From Neospora caninum Liverpool (taxonomy: Eukaryota; Apicomplexa; Conoidasida; Eucoccidiorida; Sarcocystidae), in contig NC_018395.1 in assembly GCF_000208865.1 (NCBI RefSeq), positions 6,062,839 through 6,126,838 on the forward strand: a stretch of 64,000 nucleotides of DNA, read 5' to 3'. A program made the translations under genes and the position numbers. The notes beneath the pieces were generated by a model, which was not told the origin of the DNA, did not search any database, and worked only from the letters and a program-made list of their open reading frames with translations. Positions within the stretch are counted from its first letter, which is position 1, and the number at the start of each line of letters is the position of its first letter. Of this stretch, positions 46,258 through 58,960 are shown piece by piece.

Positions 46258-49200
46258 ATGCTGCGCCAGGCTTGTCGGTGTCCGCTCGGCGGACCCGCCA
46301 AAGTGGCGGGTTGCCTCATGGAAGCGCCTCTATCGCGTTCTGTATCCATAAACCGTTCATCAAGATGCTCCGCCCTACTTTCTGTAAGAAACCCATCCAC
46401 AGGCGACAGCCGTCTTCGTTTCACGGGGGTTTTCCGCAATGGGTATCGCCATCACCTCGGCTTGTCATATACACCCCGATTGGGCTTTGAGCGCCGTCAT
46501 TGGGGGTGTCTTGATCGCGGTCCCCTTTGCATGCAAAACTCCTGTTTCTCTGCAGTTCCCAACAATCCAGGATTCTCTCTGAAAGGGGACGACTACACAG
46601 ACCGAGCCCTTGAGGCCCTGGCGGGAATGATACCGTTGGCGCAGGAATACGGCCCCCCAACCTTGGAAACTGAACTTCTTGTGCTGTCTCTTTTGAACCA
46701 AGGCGAAGATGGCCTTTTTACAATGATCATGAAACAAGCCGGCGCGGACCTGGTCAAGCTCCGGAGCGGAGTTGTGGATTTTGTCGAAAGTCATCCGACC
46801 GTTACCGGCAGTGTCACGCGGTCTTTGGGTCCGGTGCTTCAGAAGGTGCTGTCCAGCGCCAACAGCTTGCGGCTGCAGTGGCAAGACGAGTATATATCTG
46901 TTGAGCACTTGGCGGCTGCCTTAGCCGACGAAGACACGCGGTTTCTCGTCAAATTCCTCAAGGGATCGAAGCTAACAGCCAACGACATTCGGCAGGCAAT
47001 CAAGGCCATCCGTGGCACTCGGCGGGTAAATACCAAGTCGCCAGAGGTATCCTATCAGTCCCTGAAAAAATACGGTCGAGATCTGTCAGAAGCAGCAGCC
47101 GCCAATGAGTTGGACCCCGTAATAGGGAGGGACAAGGAAATCCGACGTGTCATTCAGATCCTTAGCCGCCGCACTAAGAATAATCCAATCATCCTTGGTG
47201 ACCCTGGCGTCGGCAAGACTGCTATTGCCGAGGGCCTTGCACAGCGAATCGTCTCCGGAGATGTCCCGGACACTTTAGCAGGCCGTCAGCTTATCTCACT
47301 AGACTTAGGGGCGCTCGTGGCGGGGGCGAAGCTGAGAGGCGAGTTCGAAGAGAGACTGAAGAGTGTAATCAAGGAGGTTCAGGAGAGTTCAGGCCAGATT
47401 ATTCTTTTTATCGACGAAATTCATATGGTTGTTGGTGCCGGTTCCGCCGGCGAAAGCGGCATGGATGCCGGAAATATTCTGAAACCCATGCTTGCCCGAG
47501 GCGAACTCCGGTGCATCGGAGCGACAACTCTCGATGAGTACAGAAAGTATATTGAGAAAGACAAGGCGCTCGAACGTCGCTTCCAGGTGGTGCTCGTCGA
47601 CGAGCCTCGAGTTGAAGACGCTCTGTCTATTCTCCGGGGCCTCAAGGAACGCTACGAGATGCACCATGGAGTTAGCATTCGTGATTCTGCCCTCGTGGCA
47701 GCCTGCACACTTTCTGATAGATACATCCAGGGTAAGACACAGAGCTTAAAGATTTCCCACCCAGCTGAACAGTGACGATACGTTCGTACGATTCATACGG
47801 TTGAGTGGATTTTGGTCGCTGTCGGATTCGTCCGCCTGGTCGTTCTGGACGGTGTCTGCGGAGCCGAGAGCCCGCGGGGCGTTTCGCCCGCTGCTCTTCT
47901 CAACAGCGGAAGAGTTGGCCCCGGTTGTTTTCTTTCTGTGATAAAAGCGACATGTCAGCAGATCTCTCCACATAATTCGGCCCGCCGAACTTGGAGAACC
48001 AGATGTGCTGCTAAAATACAGATTTCAAAAACGTAGCTGCGGGCGGCCTCGATACTCACTCGGGCAGCGGCGTTGGCTTATGTGCCGTAGATGAGTCAGT
48101 GTGATGTGCCGGGCGTTACGGCAAAAGATTCAGGCTCAGATATGCGTGACTGTCTTCGCACCACTGACGAGCGGTGCCTTCCGCCCTTACATCGTGTGTC
48201 TCCACCATACAGGTCGACGGCAGAAGACAGCGGCCGGGGGAGCGGGTGGGAGGCGCAGTCCAAGCTCATTCCGTTTGAATTGATGGAAGATGGAAGGTGC
48301 GAAAGTTTGTGGCGAGGAGAAAAACCAACCCAAGCTGTAGCGGTTTTCTCCTTTTTCGTTTTGGTTTGCAGACCGTTTTCTGCCTGACAAGGCAATTGAC
48401 TTGATCGACGAAGCAGCTTCCAAGCTGAAGATCGAGGTAACATCGAAGCCGACGCGGTTAGATGAGATCGACCGCAAGCTGATGCAGCTGGAAATGGAAA
48501 AGATCTCGATCGTTTCGGATATGAAAAGCGGGCAGGGCGCGGCTGAGCAGCAGCGGCTTCAGACGTTGGAGAAGAAGATGGCCGATCTAAAGGAAGAGCA
48601 GTCACGGTTGAACGCCATCTGGGAACAAGAGCGCGCTGAAATCGAAAAGATCGCCGACCTCAAGCAGGAAATCGACGAAGCAAAAGTGGAGCAACAGAAA
48701 GCGGAGAGGGAATACAATCTGAACAAAGCCGCCCAGATTCGGTACGGAAAGATCCCCGAGTTGATGCAGAAGCTGGCGGCGCTGGAAGCCGAAGCCAAGC
48801 GAGAAGAACTGTCCTCCTCGCGTCTTTTGAGGGACACTGTCACAGCAGACGACATTGCTCAAGTTGTCGGGTCCTGGACCGGCATTCCCGTCAGTCGCCT
48901 CGTCGAAGGGGAGAGAGAAAAGCTTCTCGGTCTTGAAAAGGCGCTCAACGAGCGGGTCATTGGGCAGGAAGAAGGTGTGCGTTCGGTGGCCGAAGCGATT
49001 CAGCGGTCCAGGGCTGGGCTGTGCGATCCCCACCGTCCGATTGCCTCGCTGGTCTTCTTAGGTCCCACGGGCGTAGGCAAGACGGAACTGTGTAAAGCTC
49101 TGGCCAGGCAACTTTTCGACACCGAAGAGGCCTTGATTCGATTCGACATGTCCGAGTATATGGAGAAGCACTCGACTGCTCGACTTATTGGGGCGCCGCC

Positions 49201-49939
49201 CGGTTACATTGGCTTCGACAAAGGCGGCCAGTTGACCGAGGCTGTGCGGCGGAGACCCTACACAGTGTTGCTGTTTGACGAATTGGAGAAGGCGCACCCC
49301 GAAGTCTTCAACATCTTCCTACAAATCCTTGAAGATGGAATTCTGACAGACAGCCACGGACACACCGTTAGCTTCAAAAACTGCATTATCATCTTCACGT
49401 CCAACATGGGCAGCGAGTTGCTCCTCCAGTCATCCGGCAACACAAACAGAGAGGCAGTCTCCCAGGCCTTGATGGAAATCGTTCGAGGGCATTTGCGCCC
49501 CGAGCTGGTGAACCGCATGGATGAATTCGTCGTCTTCAATCCGCTGAGTGAAGAGAATCTCCTGGGCATCTTTGACCTCGAGGCAGCCAAACTGCAGACC
49601 CGACTTGCGGATCGCCGTCTCACTCTAAGCGTCACCAAGAGGGCCAAGGCGGATATCGTGAAGGCAGCATACGACCCCAACTTTGGCGCCAGGCCGCTGC
49701 GCCGGGCGGTTCAACATGCACTGGAGACGCCTCTCGCCCGCCTGATTCTCTCCGGAGCCGTCAGCAACGGCCGTCGAGTCGGTGTGGCCTCGAAGGACGA
49801 GGAACTCCCGGCCGCGAGCGAGCCGTTCACGGACTCGAAGGTTCCAGAAAATCTCCAGTTTTTCCTGTACCCCCACGAAGGCGCGGCGCAGGCGCTTCCC
49901 GCGAGTGCGGGCACTGACAAGCTGGAAACCGCGTCTTGA
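46258..49939 (+). CDS. CLPB: ClpB/Hsp104-family AAA+ disaggregase, organelle type
   Basis: Two exons, 46258-47731 and 48372-49939, join in phase 1 (CAGG|GTAAGA to TTGCAG|ACC) to give 1013 residues. Domains: an N-terminal Clp repeat domain from about residue 110 ([12 protein letters not shown] ... [12 protein letters not shown]); AAA+ module 1 with Walker A GDPGVGKT (314-321) and Walker B ILFIDE; a long coiled-coil middle domain (from [15 protein letters not shown]), the hallmark that separates ClpB from ClpC and ClpA; then AAA+ module 2 with Walker A GPTGVGKT (722-729) and Walker B LLFDE. ClpB hexamers pull proteins out of aggregates with Hsp70 and have no protease partner. The roughly 100-residue N-terminal extension beginning [18 protein letters not shown] suggests mitochondrial or apicoplast import. 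The 640-nt intron falls just before the middle domain. Confidence 0.95.
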
Positions 49940-51036
49940 CGAAAAACGGGAACGCAAACTGGCCGAGTTTGCAGACAACCCAATGCGGAGAACCCGCGGA
50001 CTTACAAGGCCACGCCCGGGCGGCATCTGCGTCGCTGGAGCTCGTAGATCAGGTTTGACTCGGCGTTTCCTCCCAGCGTGTGATCCGGAACTGTGCACGA
50101 CCGGTAGGATGGCCGAACGAACGTCGCAGTGCCGCGAAAGCCGGCTGGGCTCTTTCGGGAGTTGATCGAGCTAGGCAATTGGCGCCACTGTGTATCAAGA
50201 TGTTCGCAGCGAAGAAGCGTTTTGAGAAGACTAAGGCAAGGGATTGTCTCAAACGTTTCTCTAGTTCGCAAGGCGCAGTGAAGGGCAACTTTTCTGTAGC
50301 AGGTGAACCGTGCCGAGCGATCGAAACGACAATCCATTTGCATGTGACCGGTACATACACTTCAGTCAGTGCGTTTTTCAGTGGCAAAGCCATCGGGTTT
50401 TCCGGGCATCCATTCGTAGCATGTGTCCCTTTTTTAGTTTTTTCCCTGCTGCACACAGGTATATGCGTGTAATGACATTTTTGATGTCGTGTGCGTTTCA
50501 CGTCAAGTTACGACGAAAATAGATCGAGCTTGGCACGTTCGCGGCAGCTATCAGCCCATCTGATGCTCGACGGGGGTTCCTGCGCTTCCGGGGCGCTGCG
50601 CGGATTGCACTTGCAAACACCAGTCCTGGCCGAAACTGCATTTGGCGGCACTGGGCATTTTCGCGTTTCTACAACGCGGTCGGAGGTCCAGTTTCCAGCG
50701 GGAATAGTCGTCAAGGTTGAGCAACAAAAGCGATGCCGAGAGAGTCGCCGACTTGCAAGTTAATTCATCCCTTACGTGAGAGGAGGTCCATAAACACATC
50801 CAAAGCAACACAGGCACTCCCTTCTCTTGTCGTGTCTCTGACGCCTGGGCCGTAGAATGGATAGTGGCAACGCCGACAACTCCAGAAACACTGGTAGCCA
50901 CTGCGGCGCGTGTGATACCCCACTGACCGCTTCGTGCTGAAACAAACGCTGGACCCCCGTTCCAGGCAAACCACCAGCAAAGACGACTGGTGCGCGCAAC
51001 CTTGTGTCGCTAACGGAGTGGCCCGAAGCATGCGCG
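49940..51036. other. Convergent intergenic region, ClpB / UTP7
   Basis: About 1.1 kb between two stop codons, so mainly 3' UTRs. Minus frames of 110-165 codons (50772-51269, 50049-50501) overlap each other and the UTP7 3' end without motifs. Confidence 0.5.
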
Positions 51037-54000
51037 TCAACTGTAGGATGCCTTTTCTCGGTTTCGAAACCTGCGGGGAGCAAAATGTAGCAGTCGCGCC
51101 AAGATCCATGGAGACGTGATATGCACATCTCCCAGTTCCTTCGTCCCGTGTTGCCTACGAGCCTTCCACCGATTTCCCAGACGCCCAGCCTGCGTGACTC
51201 GTGCCCGCAGAAGAAGCAGCAAAACTCCACCGGGCCCCATAACACCTCAGCAACGCGTCCTCGTGACACGCCGGAGCGGCGTCAGAAACAGTTGCCGAGA
51301 GACGCATTCCACTGCGAAGAGGAGCCGCGAGCCGAGAAAACACCGTTTTCAGCATCTTGAAGTGCAGACCGTGCTCGGGTCGGGTGAGACGCAAATGCGC
51401 TCGGGACAGAACTCCTCGCAATGGCTGTGAAAAAGCGTCGCGAGAGGCGGTACAGTCTAGACACACTGGAGAGACACGACTGCCGATGCGTTTAAGGACA
51501 TGCATCCGAGCAAGCACCGCAGTGAGACGCGAAATGATTTGTTTCGGCCGAAAGGGTTCGACGCACCTGTCCAGAGCGCTGAAGCCCTCTTCTGCGTTGC
51601 GTGCATTCTTGTTGGCCTTCTGGTCCGCTTTTGCCTGCTCCAGCCTCTTGGCCGTGAGCGCCCGAACCTTCTGGTTGTACTGCAGAGCCGCCTTCTGAGA
51701 AGGAACAGCAAAGGCGGGGCAAACCCGACAGCGCAGCGAAGACCAGATGGCTGTCCTTTCCCAGGGAGAAGAACTCATTTCGAGCTCGAACTGCTGGGAA
51801 AGGAATTACTGCCAAACAGGTCCGACGAACGAATACGTGGGAAAAAAATACAAAACAGAAGTCCACGACATAACTAGCGGTCGTCCGCTCCTGGCGGTCC
51901 ACAGCTGTCCTCCCCTCCGCCCGAAGCGATGCCGCCCACGCGTCTAAAATTGCAAAGAGAGGTTTACCTTTTGCACCTTGGCCGCCGTGTTTCTGCCGCG
52001 CTGCTTAGTCTTCTTCTTGGTCTTCTTCATCTCCGCTTTTTCTGCAGGGAAACACAAAGTCGGAAGGATTCCAGGTTACTCCCGCAGGCGCCCGCAAACG
52101 CCCCATCCCGTGCAGAAGCGCAAAGCCGTGAAGGCACCGTCGAACGCCTAGAGACAGATAAATGTGCTTTTTGTGCAAACAGAAAGAGACATCAGATGGA
52201 CCCCCAGCGCCCTCGAACGCTGGCACGCATATCCCCGACACGTACCCAACCCTGACAACGTCGCCCCCCTCCAGCCCTCTATGCCGTGCCGTAAGATCAT
52301 CGAATATAACGGTGTGCTCCTGAATGTAACGGACCAAGCTGTAAACAAAGGACACCTGCGCAAAAGAAGCCAAACGGCCTCCGCGGGGATACAGGTAACT
52401 CCACAGTTTGCGCGTAGCTCGGCACAAGCGCACGTACGGCCCATCGCAACACGAAACGCAGTGTCCCCGCTCTTCGTGCGGGGGCTCTACATCGATTGCA
52501 GCCGCCGCGAGGGAGAGACGAAACACGTACGGCAAGGGACCCGACGAAAGGACAAGGTTTCACGGCCCGCAGAGACGAACAAGGGCCACCCACCAGACAA
52601 CTCGCGTTGTTTCTCTTCCGCCAGCACTGCACGAGGTGCGCTGTCGATTGCACCCACGCGGTTGGACTTGTCCACCGTGATCATGTCCGGTTGCAGCTTC
52701 TCCAGGAGGGAATGGATCTCGCGTTCTCGCCGTTGCTGCACACACGCCAGGCGCGCGCACAGTGGGATCCAGTCAGAAGCCCGAGGCTCTTTGTATAGCA
52801 GCCCTTCCTCTCAGTGCCCGTTGTCTCAGCTCTGAACTTTTCGAAGGCAACAGCGCATTTGCCAGGCGAGAAGTGATGTGTGTTGACTCCAGCCTCTGGA
52901 AAACGAACGCCTGCGCCCGCCTCTGGGCCGCGGCGACCAGGACACTGTTCACTACCGCGAGCAGGGGCCACAGGTGGGCACGCCATGTGGAGCGGAAAAC
53001 GGTGCCGAGGCATGCGGCCGCAGGGCTGGGCGGCCACAGAGCATGTGAAGTTCGGCTTACCGCAGACGTTTCGTACGGATTTGCCTCGAACGTATCGAAA
53101 TTGGCAATGCCAGACTGAGGCACCACGACAGTGTCGACGCCTGACGTCAAGCCCACGATGCAGAGGTCCTCAAAGGGGCGAAACGCGAGACTCTCCACTT
53201 GCTGAACATACAGCAGAGGCGCGCATTGCCGTCCTGTCTTTTCCACACCGCGCGGACGCACAGGCGTCGAAGAAAACGTGACCGGCGACGCATCGCCAAA
53301 GCGACGACCCACCACTTGCCTGATCCGCAGCGGTTTCTTAGACGAACTGCCTGCACAGCTGCACGCTCGCGGCAGTCGCTGCATACGCGTAAACCGTTCC
53401 CGGCCTCTACACACACATCTCTTGGGACGGTAGAACCCGCCGCTCGATTTCGCGATCGAAAGCGGTGCCCCGCTACCGTTCCTGCCAAGTGTGCAGTGCT
53501 GCCCGAGGCTCGACGGCGTGATATATCGAGAAGCGAATCTGACCGCGCGAGCGCCTGTACGCCGAGTTCTGCTGAGAACCCGAAGGCACCGCTCACCGAC
53601 GAAGCAACGGGCATCGTTTCAGCCTCAAAATTTGCCCGGAGACGTCCAGCGCAAGAGCTCCTTACCTTGCCGTCGTACTCGTGTGTCAGGTACGGCGACC
53701 TTGGTTTTGGAGTGCTCCACGCGTCCTTCCAGAACTGAACGTGGGAACCGAAACCGAGCGCCAGCATGCCCGTCTGACTCCACCGGGCTGACGACGGGGG
53801 AGAGCCGAAATACTGGAACGCATGCAGAGGCTTGTACGTCCGTAGATCCCAAATCTTCCACGCCCCGTCCACCCCTGAGGCAGCACACGACAGCGCAGCA
53901 CCCAATGTCCACTCTCGAGACCCCGCGGCGCCTTCCACATGGACAACCTGGCCCTGCCAAATGTTTAGAACCACACAGCGCTGCGTGTGCGTGGCCGCGA

Positions 54001-57000
54001 TATGGGTGGCTTTCCTACAAGAGCTAGGCTTTGACAATGCGTTAGAGAGAACTGGCCATCCCGCCTGGATCCAGCTTATCGCGGAAAGACCTCTGAGGGC
54101 AAATGCCGAGCGAGGCCTTGGCCGGCGGAGACCGTGCAGAGACGGAGGAGCAACGCCATCTCGTGTCGCTGACGCAACCACCTTGTAGGCGGCGCTTGGC
54201 GAGTGAGGTGGAAACGCGCGGGTACCCGCCCAAAGGGTGACCGCACCAAGCGTTTCAGCCCGCGAAGAATCGGGTGGAAACCCCAAACCAGGCAGAAACG
54301 AATTCGTACCTGAAGTCACCATGTAGTCGCGGTACACATCGAGGCTGGTTACACGGCCTTTGTGACAGAGGAGCTCGACGGCGGGCTGCAAAAGAGATCC
54401 AGAAACACGCGGCTCCCCAGAGAACTTCGCGCGGGTGCCGAAGCCGTCACCGGCTGACACGAACTCTCAAACGTCAATGAAACGTGTGTGCCTCGACGCC
54501 TTGTCGCCCGGCAACTGAAGGACGACGTCGGGAAGGCCGCAGCCATTTTCGGCTAAAGGTACGCCTTCCTCTCGGTTCAGCCTGTTCTCAGACCGTTTTT
54601 TTTCTGCACTCTGCCACGCAAGGCGGACCGCAGCGGTGGGGCCTCCAGGCTCAACAGTACACATCTCTAACTGGGGGGAGTAACTCCGACTCGTTTCTTC
54701 TGCGACACTCGGCTGCTTCAATGCACCCAGTTAGTTGTGTACACCTGCGATCATCTCACAACGCTGGGAAAAACCTCTCCGAGCTAAGACACACAGAACA
54801 GCCCGGCTGCATTCTCGGTCCGTCTACCTGCCAGAGGCCACCGGGTGAGGAGACCCCTCTTCTTTGCCCTCCACGTTCCGCAACGACAGCGAAGCACGCC
54901 CACGTGTGCGGCGGAGCGTGAGGCCTTGAGCGCTTGCTTCCAAGAAAAAAAGTGTTGGCAGCGAACGCCTTCCCCAGAGCCCTTGACTTGCCTTCCCGAG
55001 GTTGGGTGTCCAAAGCGAGACGGTTCCTTTCATATGCCCGAGATGCATGACCGCATTGGAGGGATTCTGGCGCATGCAGTCACAGGGCCCTCGTCGTGTT
55101 TTGTGGCGCGCCGCGATCTGCCCCGTGGAGATGTCTCGGTAGCTGGAGGGATACAGGCAAGAAGCGAGGTTTCAGACGTGGAACCAAACAGAAAGCCGTG
55201 CCAGAAAAATGCCAGCATGCAAGTGCCTTCACGAATGCATACAGAAGCACAAAGGAATCCACCGCCTTATCCTCTTGGACATGCGCATGCAAACAAAAAG
55301 GCCCATCCGAGAAAAACACTGTCGAGACGGTGCGAAACCCGTCCACAAACCGCCCGTGATGGCGAGGCAGCCACAGGTGCGCGAGGTCCGCGCACCTGTG
55401 ACGCTCAGAACACAAAGACTCTTCGCTTGTTTCGTGTGCCTGCCCACAACTGCGCGCAGGAAGACGGTTTGCTTTGAGCCGCGGAGGTGGTGCCTAGAAC
55501 CACCCCGGCAAAGACCGCAGGCACCACGCAACGGCCCCATTCGGCTATTTTCTGACAGTAGTTGCGTGTGAGCAAACGGACGAAGGACACCAGTGGCTGC
55601 CAGCCCCGCATGCGCTCCTGGACAACCCGCCACGGGAGCTGAGTAGCTCTCGGACTCACATCAGTTCACCGAACTCGCCGACAGAGACGAGGAGGTAGTG
55701 GTAAGGGAGGAAATCCATTCGGTAAGTCATCTGCAAGCAGCACGGGAGAACGCCCACATTTCGACCGTGCGTCAGTGAGGGCGGGACCGGAACATTAGGT
55801 TTCACCAAGGCAAAGCGGTGTGAAGGTCAGGATCTCCACGTTCTTACACGAAACGCACAGACAACGAAATATGCCTTCGTTTGGATATTTCAAATCCATG
55901 CATGCTGCGTTTACGAATCTCAAAACGTGACGCGACGGTCATCATTCTCCACCTCCAGTTGCCACGAAACACTCCTTCAGCACTGGCTCACGCAGGTCCC
56001 CCATACGCGTCTATCACAGGCATTTATACTTATATATATACATATATATATATATATATCTGCCACTGGGAGGCGGGGGCGGCCCCTTTCTAGCCACGGT
56101 CCGCGTTGCACTCCTTTTTCGCTTGCCACAACGTCGACGAACGCGGTCGTCTCACCATGTGATCTCGGAGACAGTGGAGTTCGATCCCCTGCTGGTCATA
56201 GATGTAGAGATACTTTTTTTGAGCTGCAGGCACGTTCACACAGGGAGGCGCGCCGTGTCCTGGAGGATAAACGCACGTAGGTCGGTTTCCACGCGGGACC
56301 TTAGGATTGGATCTGTCTCGCCCTGAGGACGCTCCCCGCCACCGGGCGAGTGGCTGGTCGCCTGTCCCCTGCGAGCCGTCACTCTGGAGCCCCAAGACGC
56401 TCTCTGTCAGGCAGTACCGCTCGTCGCGAAAGTCTTTGTCTGCTCGCAGGTTTAGCCTGCCAATCCGGCGCACTGGGAGCCTGTGTTCCTCAGAAACCTC
56501 CTTTTTAGCAGCGTCGACTGAAAAACGCACAAGCCACGCTGCTGCGCGCCGTGAGGTGCGTATAACGGAGTGCCATGGCCACCCAGCCCGTAGCCTTTCC
56601 ATACCTGCCGCCCACATGGTGTGGTTATGGAGGATCTTCACATCCCGCACAGTCTCCTTCACCTGCACAGAGAGGAGCAAGGGAGTTAAGGCGTGATTCC
56701 CGAGACGCAAATCCTGAGCTCCCCCAGCTCTACCCGCTGTTCATTCTTCTCCCGACGGCTTGTCTATGTTCAACGAACGCTCCACTGCGGCACGGTCGGA
56801 AGTGTCTGGGGGCTGCGCGTTTGCACGCGGTCGCCGTCGCAACGAACCTCTCACGGTCCTTTCCGCGTGACCCGCCCGGGGGACACAAGCCCTGTTTTCC
56901 CGCTCCTCCGCGTATTAGGGATGCGACGTGGCAGAGACGCGGAAAGCCAGGGAAAGGGAACGACGGGGAAATGGACTTACGTTTATTTCACACAGTGGCT

Positions 57001-58280
57001 GGCACGTGTGGCAGTCGAGGAGAGACAGAGACCCCTTCTTCCCTCCGAGAAGCAGGTGGCGGCCGTTCCGAGAGAAATCCACCGCGTACGGCCCAAACGG
57101 TAGGTCGAGAGCAAGAATCTGCAACCAGGGGAGAGAGAGAGGAAACGGACAGGAGCACCACGACGCTGTCTTCAGCTCCACAGCCCCTCGGCCCAATCAG
57201 TCAGACCAAGGCGACGCGCTTGACGCCTGCGCGCGAATGAAGGCGACGACAAACTCTGAATGAAACTCATATGAAGCTCGAACACCACGCGGTTGAAAGG
57301 ATGCTTCCACACTGTCGCCACGAGATACCGTCCATAGAAGGCACACTCCACCACAGCCACCGCAGCAGCAGTTGTAGAGCCGAAACACGCTCGGAATGTC
57401 TGCTGGCAGAGTTGGTCGCGGGGAGAACCGCATCTCCGTCGCAAGCGATTTGAAAGCTGAGCGTGCCGCGCCACCCGGCGACGAGAGCCTTAATCGGCCT
57501 GCTACCACACGGCTCGTCCGCAGTAGGGACGGCCGAAAAAAGGCCGCCCCCAGAGGAGACTCCCAACGTCGCCTGACCGCCGATATGCCGACAAGCCTTC
57601 CAGCGGGGCTGTTCCTCTTACCTTCTCTCTAGTGCCCAGGTCTGTTTCCTTGACAATGTCAGCCTGTGGGATGGCGTACGTTTTTTCCAAGCCCTCGGTC
57701 AGCAGTCCGCTGTAACACCGCACAAGGGTATCGCAGGCAAGAAGGGAGTTGCAGTCGCTGCTCCGCTCCAGCAGCTGCCGCGCAATGTACAAAATAATCT
57801 GGTTGCTTACCCTTCTTCCTCAAAGAGCATGAGTTCAGTCGTCCGCAGTCTCCGTGTTGCCTCGTCGTTGAGCTTCTGCTGTGTCCGCAGCCTTCCCTTC
57901 AGCTTTTTATTCCACAGACCCTGCGGACACCAGACGGCACAACCAGAGGAGAGGCATGGAAGTCACTTCTTGGTAGACAACAACCCGATACCGGTGCAAA
58001 CAAGAGGACTATTAGCCGCCCCCCAGGCTTTTACTTTGAGTGATCGGCAGTCCCCCAGGCTTACTTTGAGTGATGCGATTTTCTCATGCTGCTGAAACGA
58101 CGTCGATTCTGAAGGACGACTGCTCGATCTGCGCGAGGGCTTCGCAACGGGCTTCCGTTGCCTCTTCCGCGATACAGTCTGCTCTTCTTCGCCATCCCAT
58201 ACCGTCACTTCGATTTCCGGTTGAACAGACGGACGCGAAGAGGAAACCCCCTCCGCGCCGGATCCATTTGCGGTCCCCAT
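51037..58280 (-). CDS. UTP7: UTP7/WDR46 (BING4), SSU processome, 15 exons
   Basis: Nucleolar WD-repeat protein of the small-subunit processome (18S rRNA maturation). Exons: 58280-58065, 57920-57811, 57709-57622, 57118-56981, 56662-56605, 56223-56156, 55730-55660, 55142-54992, 54385-54310, 53874-53666, 53201-53061, 52735-52594, 52041-51968, 51694-51567, 51070-51037. Every phase closes, giving 567 residues, near the 610 of human WDR46. Landmarks in order: FGPYAVDFSRNGRHLLLGGK, VKETVRDVKILHN, QKKYLYIYDQQGIELHCL, FLPYHYLLVSVG, RDISTGQI, PSNAVMHLGHMKGTVSLW, LLCHKGRVTSLDVYRDYM, WKIWDLRTYKPLHAF, LALGFGSHVQFWKDA, FRPFEDLCIVGL, SGIANFDTFEANPYET, and the family tail ALDRF made by joining the last two exons. 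Intron 8 uses a GC donor. Head-to-head with the RMD1-like gene. Confidence 0.95.
52311..52346. repeat. Short dispersed repeat, copy 2
   Basis: Gapless partner of 16521-16556 (GGTGTGCTCCTGAATGTA, nine diverged bases, GCTGTAAAC). It lies inside the UTP7 intron between exons 12 and 13. Confidence 0.5.
54386..54991 (-). other. GC-AG intron of UTP7
   Basis: The exon ends GGGAAG and the intron starts GCAAGT, the standard GC-type donor. It ends at TTTTGCAG before CCCGCCGTC. Only this junction gives WTPNLGK|PAVELLCHKG in frame, matching the conserved family sequence; no GT donor nearby does. Confidence 0.88.
56029..56060. repeat. TA microsatellite in a UTP7 intron
   Basis: About 30 bases of TA with one CA interruption, in the intron between UTP7 exons 6 and 7. 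Confidence 0.93.
58021..58074. repeat. Duplicated UTP7 exon 1 / intron 1 boundary
   Basis: Two near-identical units, 58021-58044 and 58053-58074 (CCCCAGGCTT..ACTTTGAGTGAT), lie eight bases apart. The unit nearer exon 1 holds the used donor (AAA|GTAAGCC on the minus strand). The other has two extra T bases, which change its donor to GTAAAAGCC. Confidence 0.85.
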
Positions 58281-58960
58281 CTTCGCCCAGCTAGATGAAG
58301 TTCGCGAGGCTTACTGGAAGAACGACAAGAAATACGGGGACGAGGAGTAAATCGTGAAGACATCCGCCATTTGACGTCGTCTCTTGGTGAAGAGATATAC
58401 AATCGAGACGAAGCGGAGCATGCCAGCATCAACCGTTCTTCGCTCGCGCCAAAGTCGCGCGTTTTTTGCATGCACGCTTGGGAGCAAGCACGGGAATGTC
58501 GCTCCCGGATCCGGGGGAGCCCATGAGGTGTCGGCTATTTGCCCGGTTGCTTCAGCCGCTCTCTGCGCGCACCCCACTCAGACTTGAATATCTGCAATAT
58601 GTACGAATCCAATCATTGGTGACGCTGATCGGAACTAAAAACTGGGAACATGAAAAGCTGTGTGCCCAAAACTGCGCAGCCCCGGGCCGATTGAAGCCAA
58701 TATCTGCAGCTGCGCGTTGCCTCAACGCACAATCGGGCGATTTTGATCAAATCCCTTCTTTGCTGAACGTTATTGACAAGCCCAAAAGAGCCACTTTGAC
58801 GGCTTGCAAGCGCGCTAAGGCAACGTTTGCATGCCATTATTATTTTTGGCGCCGTGACGTCGAAACACCCCGGTCAACAAAATAGAAGCCGCTAACGACT
58901 TCTTGCACGCCCGAGGTTTTTCCGTCGGCGATTAAACAAGACGCATCTCCGCTCGTCGTC
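58281..58960. promoter_or_regulatory. Divergent promoter, UTP7 / RMD1-like
   Basis: A 680-base gap between two start codons with TGCATGC at 58467-58473 and 58828-58834. No coding exon is seen. The compact size suggests a shared bidirectional promoter. Confidence 0.6.

Noticed and set aside
51155..51566. Read-through C-terminal extension of UTP7 beyond ALDR
   Set aside because: Splicing GACAG|GTGCGT to CCGCAG|GTTTCG restores the family tail ALDRF with a stop shortly after and exact phase; the extension is unlike the family.
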